DNA from: Pyxicephalus adspersus
Taxonomy: Eukaryota > Chordata > Amphibia > Anura > Pyxicephalidae
Reading direction: 5' to 3'
DNA length: 64,000 nucleotides
NCBI RefSeq assembly: GCF_032062135.1
Contig: NC_092862.1
Location: 46,554,437 to 46,618,436, forward strand
Under the pieces are notes generated by a model. It saw only the letters and a program-made list of their open reading frames with translations, did not search any database and was not told where the DNA came from. Shown in pieces: positions 50,710 to 61,612 of the stretch. The stretch's first letter is position 1. Every line of letters starts with the position of its first letter. The position numbers were made by a program, and so were the translations under genes.

Positions 50710-51254
50710 TTAACCCTCTGGTCAGTTAATTTCTGTCTGGATTTATATGTCTAAAAGCGGTACATTGTTTTTAATGGAAATGTATTTTACAGTATAATAT
50801 AATAGTATGAGTATAATAAAGTTTGAAACACAAAATCATGTCAAAATAATAAATTAAATACATTTTAAAAAATAAATAATTTTTATTTTTTATTTTTAAA
50901 ATTAAACAAAAAATATACTCATACCATTATATTATACTGTAAAATAAATGTTCATGAAAGCCAATTTACTGCTTTTACACATATAAATCTACTGTATTGC
51001 CATCAATACAGATATTTTGTATTGAATGCAATACAAATAGATTTGAATTCCCCCCCCCCTTAATGGAACGTCCGTACACCACCGGGAACTCCTGGAGGAA
51101 GCTGACCGGAGAAAGAAAGAAGACAGGCATCATGAAGAAGGACGCCGGCAGATCAGGTAAACGCTTTATTTACTATCTTTTCCCATAGGGTTACCACTTC
51201 CAGCATCTTTTTTCACCCCCGAGTCACACTCGGGATTACCGCTGGGGAGGTTAA
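50710..51254. mobile_element. TTAA-flanked palindromic DNA element (piggyBac-like)
   Basis: Flanked by TTAA at 50710-50713 and 51251-51254. The termini CCCTCTGGTCAGTTAAT and ATTACCGCTGGGGAGG are imperfect inverted repeats, and a TTAA duplication with CC-starting termini suggests piggyBac. Inside, roughly 50735-50818 and 50913-50995 are inverted copies of each other (shared core 'acagtataatataat'), predicting a stem of about 80 bp with an AT-rich loop. The right part (51060-51190) is unrelated, purine-rich and GC-richer. No transposase frame. Confidence 0.55.
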
Positions 51255-51269
51255 ATACCACAGCCTACT

Positions 51270-51620
51270 TTAGTATTGTTTCTGCCCATGTCCATCTTTT
51301 TATGACCACAGCGTACCCATCTTCTGATGATTACTTCCAGCAGGATCACGCACATTGCCACAAAGTTCAGATCATCCCAAACTGTTTTTTTGAACTTTAC
51401 AATGAAATCTCTGTACCCAAATGGCCCCACCAGTCACTCAATATTCACAAAACTCAATTCAGAGGAGCATCCTGGTGATATGGTGAAATAGAGAATATGC
51501 ATCACGGATGTCCCACCAACAAATTTAAAGCAATTGCATTATGCTATCATGTCAATGGACCAAAAGCTTGAAAAAAAGTTTCCAGCAATTTGGGGGTACC
51601 ATGCATAAGCTGAATCTTTG
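51270..51620 (+). pseudogene. Tc1-like transposase remnant
   Basis: Translating + strand pieces gives YFQQDHAHCHKVQII and then PKWPHQSLN, which match the Tc1/mariner DDE transposase core QQDNAPxHxA...WPxQSPDLNPIE. The second catalytic Asp is still seen in QQD, but the PDLNPIE segment is damaged and the downstream TN-LQQL-DAIM-type region is broken by frameshifts and a stop. It is therefore a dead fragment, adjacent to the TTAA-flanked element. Confidence 0.75.
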
Positions 51621-52299
51621 GTCTGTAATAAGTAGAAGAGGTCATAGTAAAAGGTATGAAAACATATAAGCTACTGGTGGGTGCCTCATATGCTGAGCTA
51701 TTCTTTAGGCTCCTGAATCTCTTTTGGGACCTAAAATATGAGATTTCATTACCCCTTCTTCTGGTCCTGGGTTGGTGCATAAATCCTAAATTTCCTTTTA
51801 ATTTCATGTTAAAAAGCAGTGTAGAAAATAGAAAGTGATTTACTTCCTCTCTTACAGATTAAAATTTCTATAAAGTGGGGCAATCATCTAATAGATAGTT
51901 GTCACTAAGAATAAAATTACATTTTCTGGTCACTTTCTGCCTTTGTGAAAATTAGAAAGGGTGAATTATAGAGAGTAACAAAAATGTGATGTTCACACTC
52001 TTCCCTGTATCCAACTACCCTGACTACAGATAAACTTTAGCAGCAATTGTACAACAAAGTTATAGATGATAAGATGCTATGGATTACTGATCTTTGCCCT
52101 TATAAATACCTTAATTGGAATAAACTATTCTAAAGCTTCTGAGATGACTCTATCAAACTCACTTTGATATTCTACTGTTATAGCCAGGATATTGTCACAT
52201 CATAAGACTTTTTTTCATCCCAAAGGCTTGCTGTTAGGAAATGCTCATCTATCCGGCGACTCCGTACTGTGCATCATCGCAGTATGAAACATTGTTTGT

Positions 52300-52955
52300 T
52301 CTGTCCAGCAATGTCATTTGCAGCAGCCAGAAGAACTAAGATAGCAGCAGCCCCAGCTTCCCTGTAGTTGTGCAACCTGATCTATTCTTGGCATCCCCAG
52401 CATCCCTTTGTAGTCTGCGCACAGCTGAAGGGGATTCTAGAGGCTGATCAGCTGATCAGCTCCTGACTCGTCCTGCGCTGCTATTGGCTGCTGGGACATT
52501 AAAGCCTCTCTGCTACCAGTCACCAGTGCCTGTTATAGCGTCTGCTGAGCTTTCCTGTGCTGGAGTGATTTTGTGTGTTTCTCTGTTACTTACCTTTGCC
52601 TGTTCCTGACATTCCGTTTGTACTCTGCCTGGACCGACCTTTGCTTGTGACCCCGACTCTGCTTGTGCCTTTTCCTTTGTACCTCGCTTGGTGTACTGAT
52701 TTCCTGTGTTTTGACTTCGGCTTGTTTCTGGATTTCCTGATTATTCTGTACTATGTATCTGTGGGCTCCTGGTCGGCTGCCGGCCTATCCTCAGACACCT
52801 TCCCTCCGCACTAAGTCCTGGGGGCAACCGAGTGCTGGGAGACAGAATCAGTCTCCCGAGGCTGAGCGGGGGCTGCTAGAGGTGAAGACTGCGGTGTTAG
52901 ATTGGGGGACTGGTATTTGGGGAATACTGGTACTGACCAGGCCTTACACTTGCTA
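52300..52955 (+). repeat. GC-rich LTR-like interspersed repeat
   Basis: A GC-richer block rich in 'ctgcctg/ttgctt/ccgac' phrases ('cgacctttgcttgtgacccc', 'gtgttttgacttcggcttg', 'gggggcaaccgagtgctggg'). An inverted CCAAT ('ctattggctgctggg') sits just before 'acattaaagcc', a promoter-like arrangement. I associate this with frog LTR sequences, perhaps a solo LTR, but no clear TG...CA ends or target duplication were found. The two overlapping open frames are unconvincing. Confidence 0.4.
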
Positions 52956-54778
52956 TCAAATCCTCAGATTGAAAAATGTCAATAGCTTCAATAGCTAAAT
53001 ATATGACCAGTGTTTTCCACTGCAAATTTATCCACACCCTGCTACTAAGAAAACTGAAGACTACATTTTAGCTTCTAACTAACCTAATTAGACATAATGT
53101 ATTTAGGTGATGATAACCGTCTCCGATCAGAGGAAAGCCAGAATATTTGTGCAGCTCTAAAGATGTCTAGAATTTTGTGGCCTCTTGTCCATAAAATAAA
53201 TGAAGTGAAATGAGTGAATTAATAAATAAAATACTATGAATAAACACTACTTTAAGGTAAATGCTAAACTTCATGTATCATCGTAAAGTTTGATGTTTAG
53301 ATGTTTAGGAATGTTAAAAATTCAGGAACTAAATGGAAAGAACAGTCTATGCTTTTATTAACAAGGGACATGGTGGGTCCCAGCACTGGGGTGTGTGGGG
53401 TTATGTACAGCTGTAGGGAGTTCCCTAACTTTCTTCAGCATTACCAAACATAACACATGTACAAAACATTCAAATTATTTGGAATTCCTAAAAGTATGAC
53501 AAGGAAAAACACCAGCTTTTTTTTTTTTTGATACATTACATTTTTTTTTCTGGCATTTGCTAGCCCACACATTCTAATCAAAACAAACTAAAGCAATTAC
53601 TATTAGTATAGTTTTTATAAAAATCCAGAACCAAAAATAAAGGAAAAAGTGCCAAAATATAAAATATATACAATATAGTTTTGTAAATATATAACTGAAG
53701 TCTGTGTTACCACAGAACCTGTTTTCTTTTATATTTCACAGGTCTTAATTTATGTTTTTCTCCACAATATAACAGAGCTAATAAATCCACAATCAGTCAG
53801 GTCAAGGGTGATGTCACTTCTGCAATCATCCCTCCAACCTGCCTATCTGGCAAAAAGCTGAGCTGTACATGCATTGGTTGTCAGAATACTTGGCAATCCC
53901 AGCTTCCCCTGTGCATGCCGGAAATAAATGAACCCCTGCGCACATATGTGTGGGAGTTACATCTTCCTGGCATAGCCAATCAAGATGAATGAAAAATGTC
54001 TACCGGAAGAGGACAGAAGAAGATTGCGGGTTAGTACTGCTTTACCACAGAGGCTGAACCGTCAAGGAAATGATAGTTTGGACAGTAAAGCAAACCTTTT
54101 TTTAGTGCACTTAAATTTATACCTTACCAGAAAAGATAGTAAAACCATATGTTACTACAATTATTTATTTATTTTGAATGGTACCCAAATTCTCATGTGT
54201 TATGGTGCGCTTCATCAGGAAAACTGTGTAGGACTGTTCTTCCCTGCGTTACAGTCAAAATGAAAGCACTGCCTTAATGCTTCATATGTGCCACTGTCTG
54301 TTGTTCACACACCACAAAGCACTGTCTACTTGTAAAAGGGCTCTTATATTTATAGGCGAAAAAACCAATGGTTACTTTTTTACTCATATCCTTTGCAATA
54401 TAGTTTTATATTAATACAATCCTGTAAATGCTTTTAAAATGTCAGGTGGAGTTGGGTTTTCATTTTTTAACCCCTTCTTAAACTGAATCGAAACTCCACC
54501 CAAAGTTCCTGTTATATTGTTGCAAAATAGTCACGTGTTAATGCTTTTTTTTTTTTTTAGGACTGTGAGGGGTTTAAATCACCACAAGACTTGTATTTGA
54601 AACTAAAACCCCTGCACCAAGAACTTCTAGAGGTTCACCACCAAAAGTTAACATACCATGCATTACCTTCAAGCGCGTGCTGTTAATGCAAAGGATAAAT
54701 AACCATAACCTACAACAGACAATAGTCTCTGAACAGCAAACTTGGAATTGGATCATTGATAGAAAGATTCAATGTGTA

Positions 54779-55282
54779 TGGAAAAGAACCTGACACTTCC
54801 AATGCTAGAATAGTTGATGCTTTTGTAGTTTCCACCAGGAAGAAGTCTGGATGCTGTTGGTTACTGCTTTTAAGTGTGCATTACTCTTTCTACCACTTTA
54901 ATAATGCCCAATCAAATGATAGTAATCAAGCTAATACATGGGTACAAATGATATACTAATACAAAAGGCAAACTGGTGACGAGAATATCTATTTCAAGTG
55001 CTTGTATATTGCACTACAGCTATTTCTTATGAACCATAAATCCTGGCAAAATAAAGGTTTAATTAGACACTCCACTCAAAAAAAAGGAAGATAAATTATA
55101 GCAGCCTACATTACCCAGCATTCCTGTATTGGAGTGAAAACCATGTATTTACATAAGGAGGAAGGACCTGTAGGTACAGAAGACTAAAATACATGGGAGA
55201 ACCTAAATGTGTGTTAGGGTGCAGAGCTAAAGCAAATCACAGCTACAGAATGTTATTTTTACATTTGTAAAGTTCAGTTCCA
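54779..55282 (+). repeat. Direct repeat, copy 1 (about 500 bp)
   Basis: Diverged copy of 57009-57498 in the same orientation. Shared phrases in order: 'tgacacttccaatgctagaa', 'gtagtttccaccag', 'ctttaataatgcccaat', 'atgatagtaatcaagctaat', 'aatacaaaaggcaaactggt', 'actacagctattt', 'aagactaaaatacatgggag' and 'acatttgtaaagttcagttc'. The right boundary is sharp at 'cagttcca' (55282), followed by an (AT)n-rich microsatellite. Confidence 0.85.
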
Positions 55283-55322
55283 ATATATGTGTATTTATAG
55301 TACACATACATATACACATAAT

Positions 55323-55330
<8 letters not shown>

Positions 55331-55366
<36 letters not shown>
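55331..55366. repeat. (AT)n microsatellite
   Basis: About 18 AT units, preceded by ACAC/ACAT-type repeats from 55301; adjacent to direct repeat copy 1. Confidence 0.95.
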
Positions 55367-55369
<3 letters not shown>

Positions 55370-57008
55370 GCCAGATCTTCAGTAATTTAGAAATATTGTG
55401 TCGGTTCATGTAAACAGAATAATTTGAGGTCAGCAATAAGTCAGCATGTATTCTGTATTGTGTCCAGAAGATGGCAGCATACGCCATTTGTTAAATGTAT
55501 AGCAGGAGTCTGACTCATGTGTATGAAGATACTAATAAACGTTATTTGAAGAGTTATTGTACTGTTATTTTACAAAATGCATGCTTCAGCTGCACTAAAT
55601 GAAAAGGATGCCATTTTTTAAAAACCATACTTTTACACTATGATTATGTGAATCTAAATCATATATTGAATCACATGCATAAATAAATCATGACCACTTG
55701 TTACTATAATTTATTTAGCAGGAAGCAGCATGCAAACACACTATATTATAATGACAGAAAACAAAATAGGATTTGCACAGCTTCCTTTTTCTGCAGGAGG
55801 TAACGACCAGAAGTGGAAGGTTAAAGGGAACAAACAACTTAAACCACTGGTCCAGAAGCTAAAAAAAAAAATTTTTGCAAGCTAACACTTATTTGATATA
55901 TGGAATTCCAGGATCCATTTTTAAGTAAGCAACAGCAGTTAAAGTAAATGTACAGTCAAAACTTTTTTTTTTTTTTTTATAAAAAAGAGAAGGGTTTTTT
56001 TTTGCAGTCTGTGAACTATTGGAAGTTTTTCTTTACTTGGCCCATGCCAACTGGAAATTGAGAAAAATCTCTCAAACATTGTCTCTATACTGTTATTCCA
56101 TAACAAATGTATCCCAATTGGAGGATATCCCATTGCTGCAAGTTTTGCAGATTGCCCCTCACTCTCATTGATGATAGAAACCAGTACAAATAGTTTTCTA
56201 CTTTATCCAAAACAAAAAATAAATCGCCATTACATACACTTTAAATATTTTCTTTTTAGTTATATCCAAAAAGGATCAGGTTTTAAAGAAATAATTAAAG
56301 TAGTCCTAGGTAGTTGAATACCTAGTGTAATGGTGAAATTGTAGGACTGGTTTAAAAGGATCACCAAATAGTAAAGTACATAGTGGGCCCTTCAACTGGA
56401 ACGCTCAATGGGACACCACTGCTTAAATAGAGAATTACTGTATTAACTTTTCAGACAGCATCTCACTGTTGGTCTCTCATAAACCAGTGATCCTCACTGA
56501 ATCCTGACCAATGGCTAAGGGGCAGCCAGTGGGAAAGAACAGCATGCTACCCTAAAAGACAAGCTTCTGATTTGAGGGGCCTAATACATTTTCCAAAGCT
56601 AGAACTAACCTGGTAATGGGTTCTTTTTGAGGGGTCAACTTCCACCCTTCAAAGCCAGAATTGGTAATGGATGGGGTGGACATAAGGAGGTACAAAGTGT
56701 ACAACTGCACAAGGGCCCCAGACTCACCTGAGCTTGCAGGGGTCCATACAAGTCAGTTTTGCAGGGAGCCCCATTAAGGTCTGCACAGGCTACATCCTCC
56801 ATTGGGTAATGGGTCTCACCAATGAAGCAAATGAATGCTTTCCTTTGCACAAACTAGCTGGATTTGTGGATTGCTGTGAGATCTGACTCTGATATTGTTT
56901 ATTTTACTTCCTTATTTCTATCTATACTATTAATGCTCTGAAATCAGCATTCTTCATATATCAGGTGTTTCGATTTAGGAAAAATGTGGATTCAACTAGA
57001 AAAACATT

Positions 57009-57498
57009 GGAAAATGGATGAGAATCTGACACTTCCAATGCTAGAATTGTTGATGCTACTGTAGTTTCCACCAGAAAGAAGTCCGGACGCTGTGTTACCA
57101 TACCTTGCACTCTTTTCACCGCTTTAATAATGCCCAATAAAATGATAGTAATCAAGCTAATAAATAAAGACAAATAATATACCAATACAAAAGGCAAACT
57201 GGTAGAAAGAATATCTATTCCATGGGCCAAATGTGCTTGTACACTGCACTACAGCTATTTTTTCTCAACCCTAAATTCAGGCAATTTGAGGGTCAATTGG
57301 ACACCCCACTCAAAAAAAGGAAGGGTAATTATCGAGCATCCCTGTTTTGCAGTGGAAACCCTGTATCTTAATAAAGAGAAAGGAACTGTAGGTACAAAAG
57401 ACTAAAATACATGGGAGGTCCTAAATGTGTGAACGTGCACAACAAAAGCCAATCACAGCTACACAATGTTATTTTTACATTTGTAAAGTTCAGTTCCA
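57009..57498 (+). repeat. Direct repeat, copy 2 (about 490 bp)
   Basis: Same unit as 54779-55282 with small indels and many substitutions, ending at the same 'cagttcca' (57498). The minus strand carries an 89-codon hydrophobic frame (56961-57230), but the aligned part of copy 1 has a TGA and frame damage, so I do not call it a gene. Confidence 0.85.
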
Positions 57499-58611
57499 AA
57501 GGTAAAACTTATAATTTATGAAGTCAAAATGATTGCTTTAATGAATCTGCCTTGTTTGATGAATGCTTAGTTATGCTTGAAATAAGTCATCAGTAAATTT
57601 ACCATTCCTGTCAATCTTTCATGGTGAACATTTAGGATAGCAGCCTTTATTTTCTCTTTAATATCACATAATCAATATATAAACGAATGTGCTTTCTTTA
57701 GCTGCTCCATGCTGTGAGTGTTATTCATGCCTCTGAAATGTGGCACAGTACATGGATCATGCAGGTTGAATATGATGCAGAAGAAAGCATTGTTTCCATA
57801 TGTACCTCTAAGAAAGTGTTCTCTGCAGACTGGCATTACCCGAACCTTCACACCAGGTCACCCATTGTTTCCCTCCTGACTCACATGAATGCACACGTTT
57901 ACCACTGCAATTCTTCCATTGTACCTTTCAATGCTCAAAAGTTATTTATATTCTGCTAACACCCACTCACAGCACCAGATTCAAGGCATGAGCACAGAGA
58001 GCAGGAAAGAACCCACATTATTATGACTCAGATAGAAGGAAGCTCACAGAAGTGCATTTAATTGCCTCGTCATATTCATCCCTACAGAGCAGTACAATGC
58101 ATATTCTGTAATACAATAGATTTAGCCGCCAAGCATAATGTCTAGGAGACAGAATTGGTTTCTGTGTATTTTATACCAGGAATTATATTGTCTCATTTTA
58201 AAATGCAGTGAAGTTGCAGACATTTGCAAAGCATTTTCTTTGTGTCAGGAGTACTGTCAAACCATGATATGGTTATAGGGACTCCTATAGCAAAAAAAAA
58301 CACACTCAATGTAATTCAACATTTGTATACAGCGGCATTGATTACATAATGTTATATGTATGGTTATTATACGTACAATTTTCTGCCTATTGCATAAGTG
58401 ACACATGGCAATGAATCTTTCTCTTTTTTTTTTCACCTAGGATTTTACCTTGAGATTTTTTAAATTAGTTATTCCCTTCCAACATAGTTTATTACTATTG
58501 TCTCAGGAAAGGCTTTCTTGTGTCCCAAAACATTGCTTTAATAATTTGATTAAACATGCCCTTTTTGAATGATTTTGCTGATGACTAATGCTGAGAAACA
58601 CCAGTCTATAG

Positions 58612-58852
58612 CAGCCCTTCTCATTCTTTTTACATCTGAGGAACTCTTAGGGAACCACTAAAACCAGACAAGGTCAATTAAAAAATACAACTTACATGAG
58701 CTTTGGTATCTTGCTAATGAATCTGCCAAGTGGCAAATAACCACAAAACTATGAAGCCACTATCACATTGGAGATCAATCATCCAAAGGTCAAAGAACCT
58801 CTAGCAAATCCCTGACCACTAGCATTCTACTAGACCCTGGTTAAGAATGGCT
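58612..58852. mobile_element. Decayed hAT-type element, related to 9999-10530
   Basis: Starts CAGCCCTTCTCATTCTTTT and ends AAGAATGGCTAG, with weak terminal inverted similarity. Internal phrases such as 'ggaaccact' and 'caaagaacctctagcaa' resemble the element at 9999-10530 ('aaggaacacctagtaac'). The target duplication is not clear. Confidence 0.5.
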
Positions 58853-59534
58853 AGTCTGCACAATGTAAAGGCCAAAAAGTCACTGACTAATAAACTCCCA
58901 AATAACACATATATTTCACTGACACTAAAACCCAGAGCCAATGGAATTGTTTGGCTTTTCCCTAATGCAGCACTGAATACCTAAGTGGTCAATAATTAAG
59001 GCTACGCATGGCATGAAGGTAAGGGAAGGGACTTTAAGGCCGTGTATCCTCTGGCCAGACTAAATCGGAACATTCAAGGGGTTTGCTAATATATCTACTA
59101 TGCCAGTTCTCATATCTTTGCATTTCTCATGAAGTGTGAGTTTTCTAGTGGTACAGATTTACTATGTGTAATATTGTTTTTTTTTCTTTTAATTACTGTA
59201 TTTCTCTGCACCATATGCATTTAAACAGTTGCTAGGAGCTAGCATCCTTTAAACAAGGTGATTGGAGTTCTTTGTTAGTATTATATAACATAGCCATAAT
59301 ACAACAACATTCCATCACTCTATATAAATGTTTTATAGTCATTACAACCCAAGATATCTTACTCTTCTTCATGGAGCAAAGGCGATATTAAATAACTAAA
59401 ACAAAGCATGACCAGTGTATGGCATATAAAACCTTCCCTGCTGCACCAATAAATTCACCACCAGTCCACCCCCTCTTAAAACAGTGAACAAAAACCAAAA
59501 TACCATGTTTGGAATAAATTGGCCACAGCAGCCC

Positions 59535-59540
59535 TTTATT
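59535..59540 (-). terminator. AATAAA polyadenylation-type signal of the retroelement
   Basis: AATAAA on the minus strand about 300 bp downstream of the SGNH stop, in AT-rich sequence. Its position fits the 3' end of the element transcript, but the hexamer is common by chance in such DNA. Confidence 0.35.
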
Positions 59541-59837
59541 AAACAAATAACATTTTACACAATATTATCTTAACAATATGGGTCCATGACAATCCCCACC
59601 ATTTTCCCCGTACCTGATCTACCACCAGGCCCCCAGGCGCCTTACCCCGCCTCGGGGACAGTTAGCAGATCTTTATGCTCCAACTCAGCCTCCACAACAA
59701 CCGAGTGTCATGCAAGGCCCACCTTACTGTCCAAAGAGAACCAACTTTTCCTGTCCCCCATTTTTATTAAATTTACAGTTATCCCCCCTTTAATTACATG
59801 AACCCACAAGACCGCCACCAGCCGCAAACTTGACTCC

Positions 59838-60433
59838 TTAAGTTTGCGAGCACCGCCACACCCGGACTGCCCTCTGCAACGTCTCACTCAAACTCAGCAT
59901 CCACAAGTCAGTGCCCACAGCGTTAAGATGAACTCCATCACCCCGCAAAAACAGCTCAGGATCGGATTCCAACTCTCGATGCCGTGCCACCAATCCACCA
60001 ATTCGAACCAAAAAACGTCCCACCTCCTTATTAATTTTAATCCGAGCTTTATTCAATCTCACTGCAGAACGGGCATACCTCCAAGACAGTCTCACAACCA
60101 TATCAGACCACACCAATACAGTGCCAGGGAACGCTTCCCGCAAACGTAAACAATCAAACTTTATATCTCTAATCAACTCACGCATAGGCCTCAGACCCAA
60201 ATCATTCCCACCCACATGCAAAACCAATATATCAGGGGCTCTATCAAGGCTGACAAACCGATCAACCTCCGGAAGCACACGGCTCCAGCGCATACCGGGA
60301 ATCCCAATCCACCGAACTCGGGCCACCTCCTTCAATAGTCCCAGCTGCCGCCCGTTCGGCCGTACATCCGCCCTTCTGGCGCCCCAATAAACGAAGGAAT
60401 GTCCTAAAATCCATACTAGACAAATCGGGCAAT
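59838..60433 (-). CDS. SGNH/GDSL hydrolase-like protein, spliced exon of the element
   Basis: An open frame to a stop at 59838. Counting from the TTG at 60461, block I is GHSFVYWG with nucleophile Ser22 (GHS in place of GDS), block III is HVGGND (Gly84, Asn86), and block V is DGVHLN (Asp175, His178). The Ser-Gly-Asn-His set and the catalytic Asp are therefore all present, as in SGNH esterases/lipases. No ATG precedes Ser22 and a stop lies two codons before the TTG. The first nine residues are simply the pyrimidine tract of a 3' splice site ending ACAG at 60434-60437. I therefore place the coding start at that acceptor, leaving about 197 residues plus a split first codon. Similar hydrolase frames are known in some Ngaro elements and an esterase domain in CR1 LINEs; the role is unknown. 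Confidence 0.82.
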
Positions 60434-60462
60434 CTGTAACACAGAAAAGAAAAAACCACAAC
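60434..60462 (-). promoter_or_regulatory. 3' splice site upstream of the SGNH frame
   Basis: On the minus strand the sequence runs TTGTGGTTTTTTCTTTTCTG then TGTTACAG, a long pyrimidine tract and a consensus acceptor, immediately before the SGNH coding sequence. The acceptor leaves AT as the last two bases of the first codon, so it needs a donor that ends one base into a codon. Confidence 0.65.
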
Positions 60463-60529
60463 TTCTAACCACACTACCCACAAGACAAACTCCAATCCCC
60501 TGTAATAAAATAACGACACACCCTTCACC

Positions 60530-61612
60530 CTACAACAAATGCGGTCTCACGTATAAACGAAACCGCTGGGATTCCCAACGACCAATCCTTTTAACAACAT
60601 CCGGCCCCAAACCCCACCTGGCTGCTTCAGTAGCAGCCCCAATCCTAAAAGAATGAGCCGCATACTCCCCCGGTCTCCCCCCTATTGCTGCAATACATCT
60701 CCTGAATACAGCCACAAACTGAAAACGCGTCAAAAACGACCCGTCCTCATGCAAGAACAGCTGGCCTCCTCTGTCCGGCCGCACTGCAAGATACTTCACC
60801 ATTGCCCGAACTGGACAAACCTCCGCCCCCGAGAGACCCCTCAGAACCACACAAGCCCCTTTTCCTACCTGATCTGTCTTGGATCTATGAATCCACACTC
60901 GCAAGTCCTCGCCGGATATTCGCACATCCCCCATCCGAAGACCCCCTTCCTTACTTCCGCTAGGGCAAACCACTTCACCAATTCTTAAAGCAGCAAAAAA
61001 TGTTAGTACAAACGTGGCTCTAAACAAGACTGATTCAAAATTGCTGAAGCACACTTCCCCCAAGACCCGACAAATTTTCTCTAACATTACAAAAGATACC
61101 GGCCGCCGGTTGTCCACTCGAACCCACCTTTTCTTGTAACCCTTCATGGCTTGCCGGACCACAAAACATTTTGTACCATCCTGCCAACCAAAAAGTTTAA
61201 ATAAAAAGGCTAAAGCCGCCAACTTCCTACTCATGACACTGCCAGACACCCCTAGTTCCAAATTCCTCATTACATACAGTAAAACCACCTCCTCCCCACC
61301 TTTTGACTCCAGGAATCCCCTTTCGCCTTCCACAAATGAAAACCATTCTCTCCATACCCCTATATAGGCCTTCCAAGTTCCTACTGCAACCGAATTCTTG
61401 ATCAGCTCAGAGAGGATCCCCAAATCACCGACCACATTTCTTCTGGACAAGGAGTTCCTTGCTTGTCCGCCCCGGGAGCAGCCTCTCGAAAACGTTCCCA
61501 CTGAAATCGAGAAAGGGAGTCCGCGATTACATTTTCTCGCCCCGGCACATGGACCGCCCTCACATGAATATTCAATTGCAAACACAATAAAACCAAATGC
61601 TGCAACAGACAC
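60530..61612 (-). CDS. Tyrosine recombinase (integrase) of YR retrotransposon
   Basis: Unbroken 360-codon frame; recognisable protein begins near residue 60 (LSELIKNSVAVGTWKAYI), after the region overlapping RT-RNase H. The 60-160 segment is a SAM-like core-binding domain; 170-360 is the catalytic domain. All key residues are visible: Arg210 (AALRIGE), Lys245 (RSKTDQ), His320-x-x-Arg323 (HSFRIGAAT), Trp346 (GRWES) and the nucleophile Tyr354 (RLYVRP). YR retrotransposons use this enzyme to insert a circular cDNA by site-specific-type recombination, without target-site duplication. No ATG precedes the core-binding domain, so it is probably expressed by frameshifting, re-initiation or splicing from the RT frame. 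A donor-like GTGAGA follows the Tyr354 codon directly. Confidence 0.92.
   Translation of the reverse strand: MSVAAFGFIVFAIEYSCEGGPCAGARKCNRGLPFSISVGTFSRGCSRGGQARNSLSRRNVVGDLGILSELIKNSVAVGTWKAYIGVWREWFSFVEGERGFLESKGGEEVVLLYVMRNLELGVSGSVMSRKLAALAFLFKLFGWQDGTKCFVVRQAMKGYKKRWVRVDNRRPVSFVMLEKICRVLGEVCFSNFESVLFRATFVLTFFAALRIGEVVCPSGSKEGGLRMGDVRISGEDLRVWIHRSKTDQVGKGACVVLRGLSGAEVCPVRAMVKYLAVRPDRGGQLFLHEDGSFLTRFQFVAVFRRCIAAIGGRPGEYAAHSFRIGAATEAARWGLGPDVVKRIGRWESQRFRLYVRPHLL

Noticed and set aside
52575..52998. Two overlapping frames of about 80 codons
   Set aside because: They lie in an LTR-like interspersed repeat and show no recognisable domain.
56961..57230. 89-codon hydrophobic frame on the minus strand resembling a membrane protein
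   Set aside because: It lies in one copy of the direct repeat; the aligned part of the other copy has a TGA and frame damage, and there is no family match. Hydrophobicity follows from the T-rich strand.
54779..57498. Direct repeats as a definite LTR retrotransposon
   Set aside because: No primer-binding site, polypurine tract, target duplication or coding capacity was seen; kept only as a possibility.
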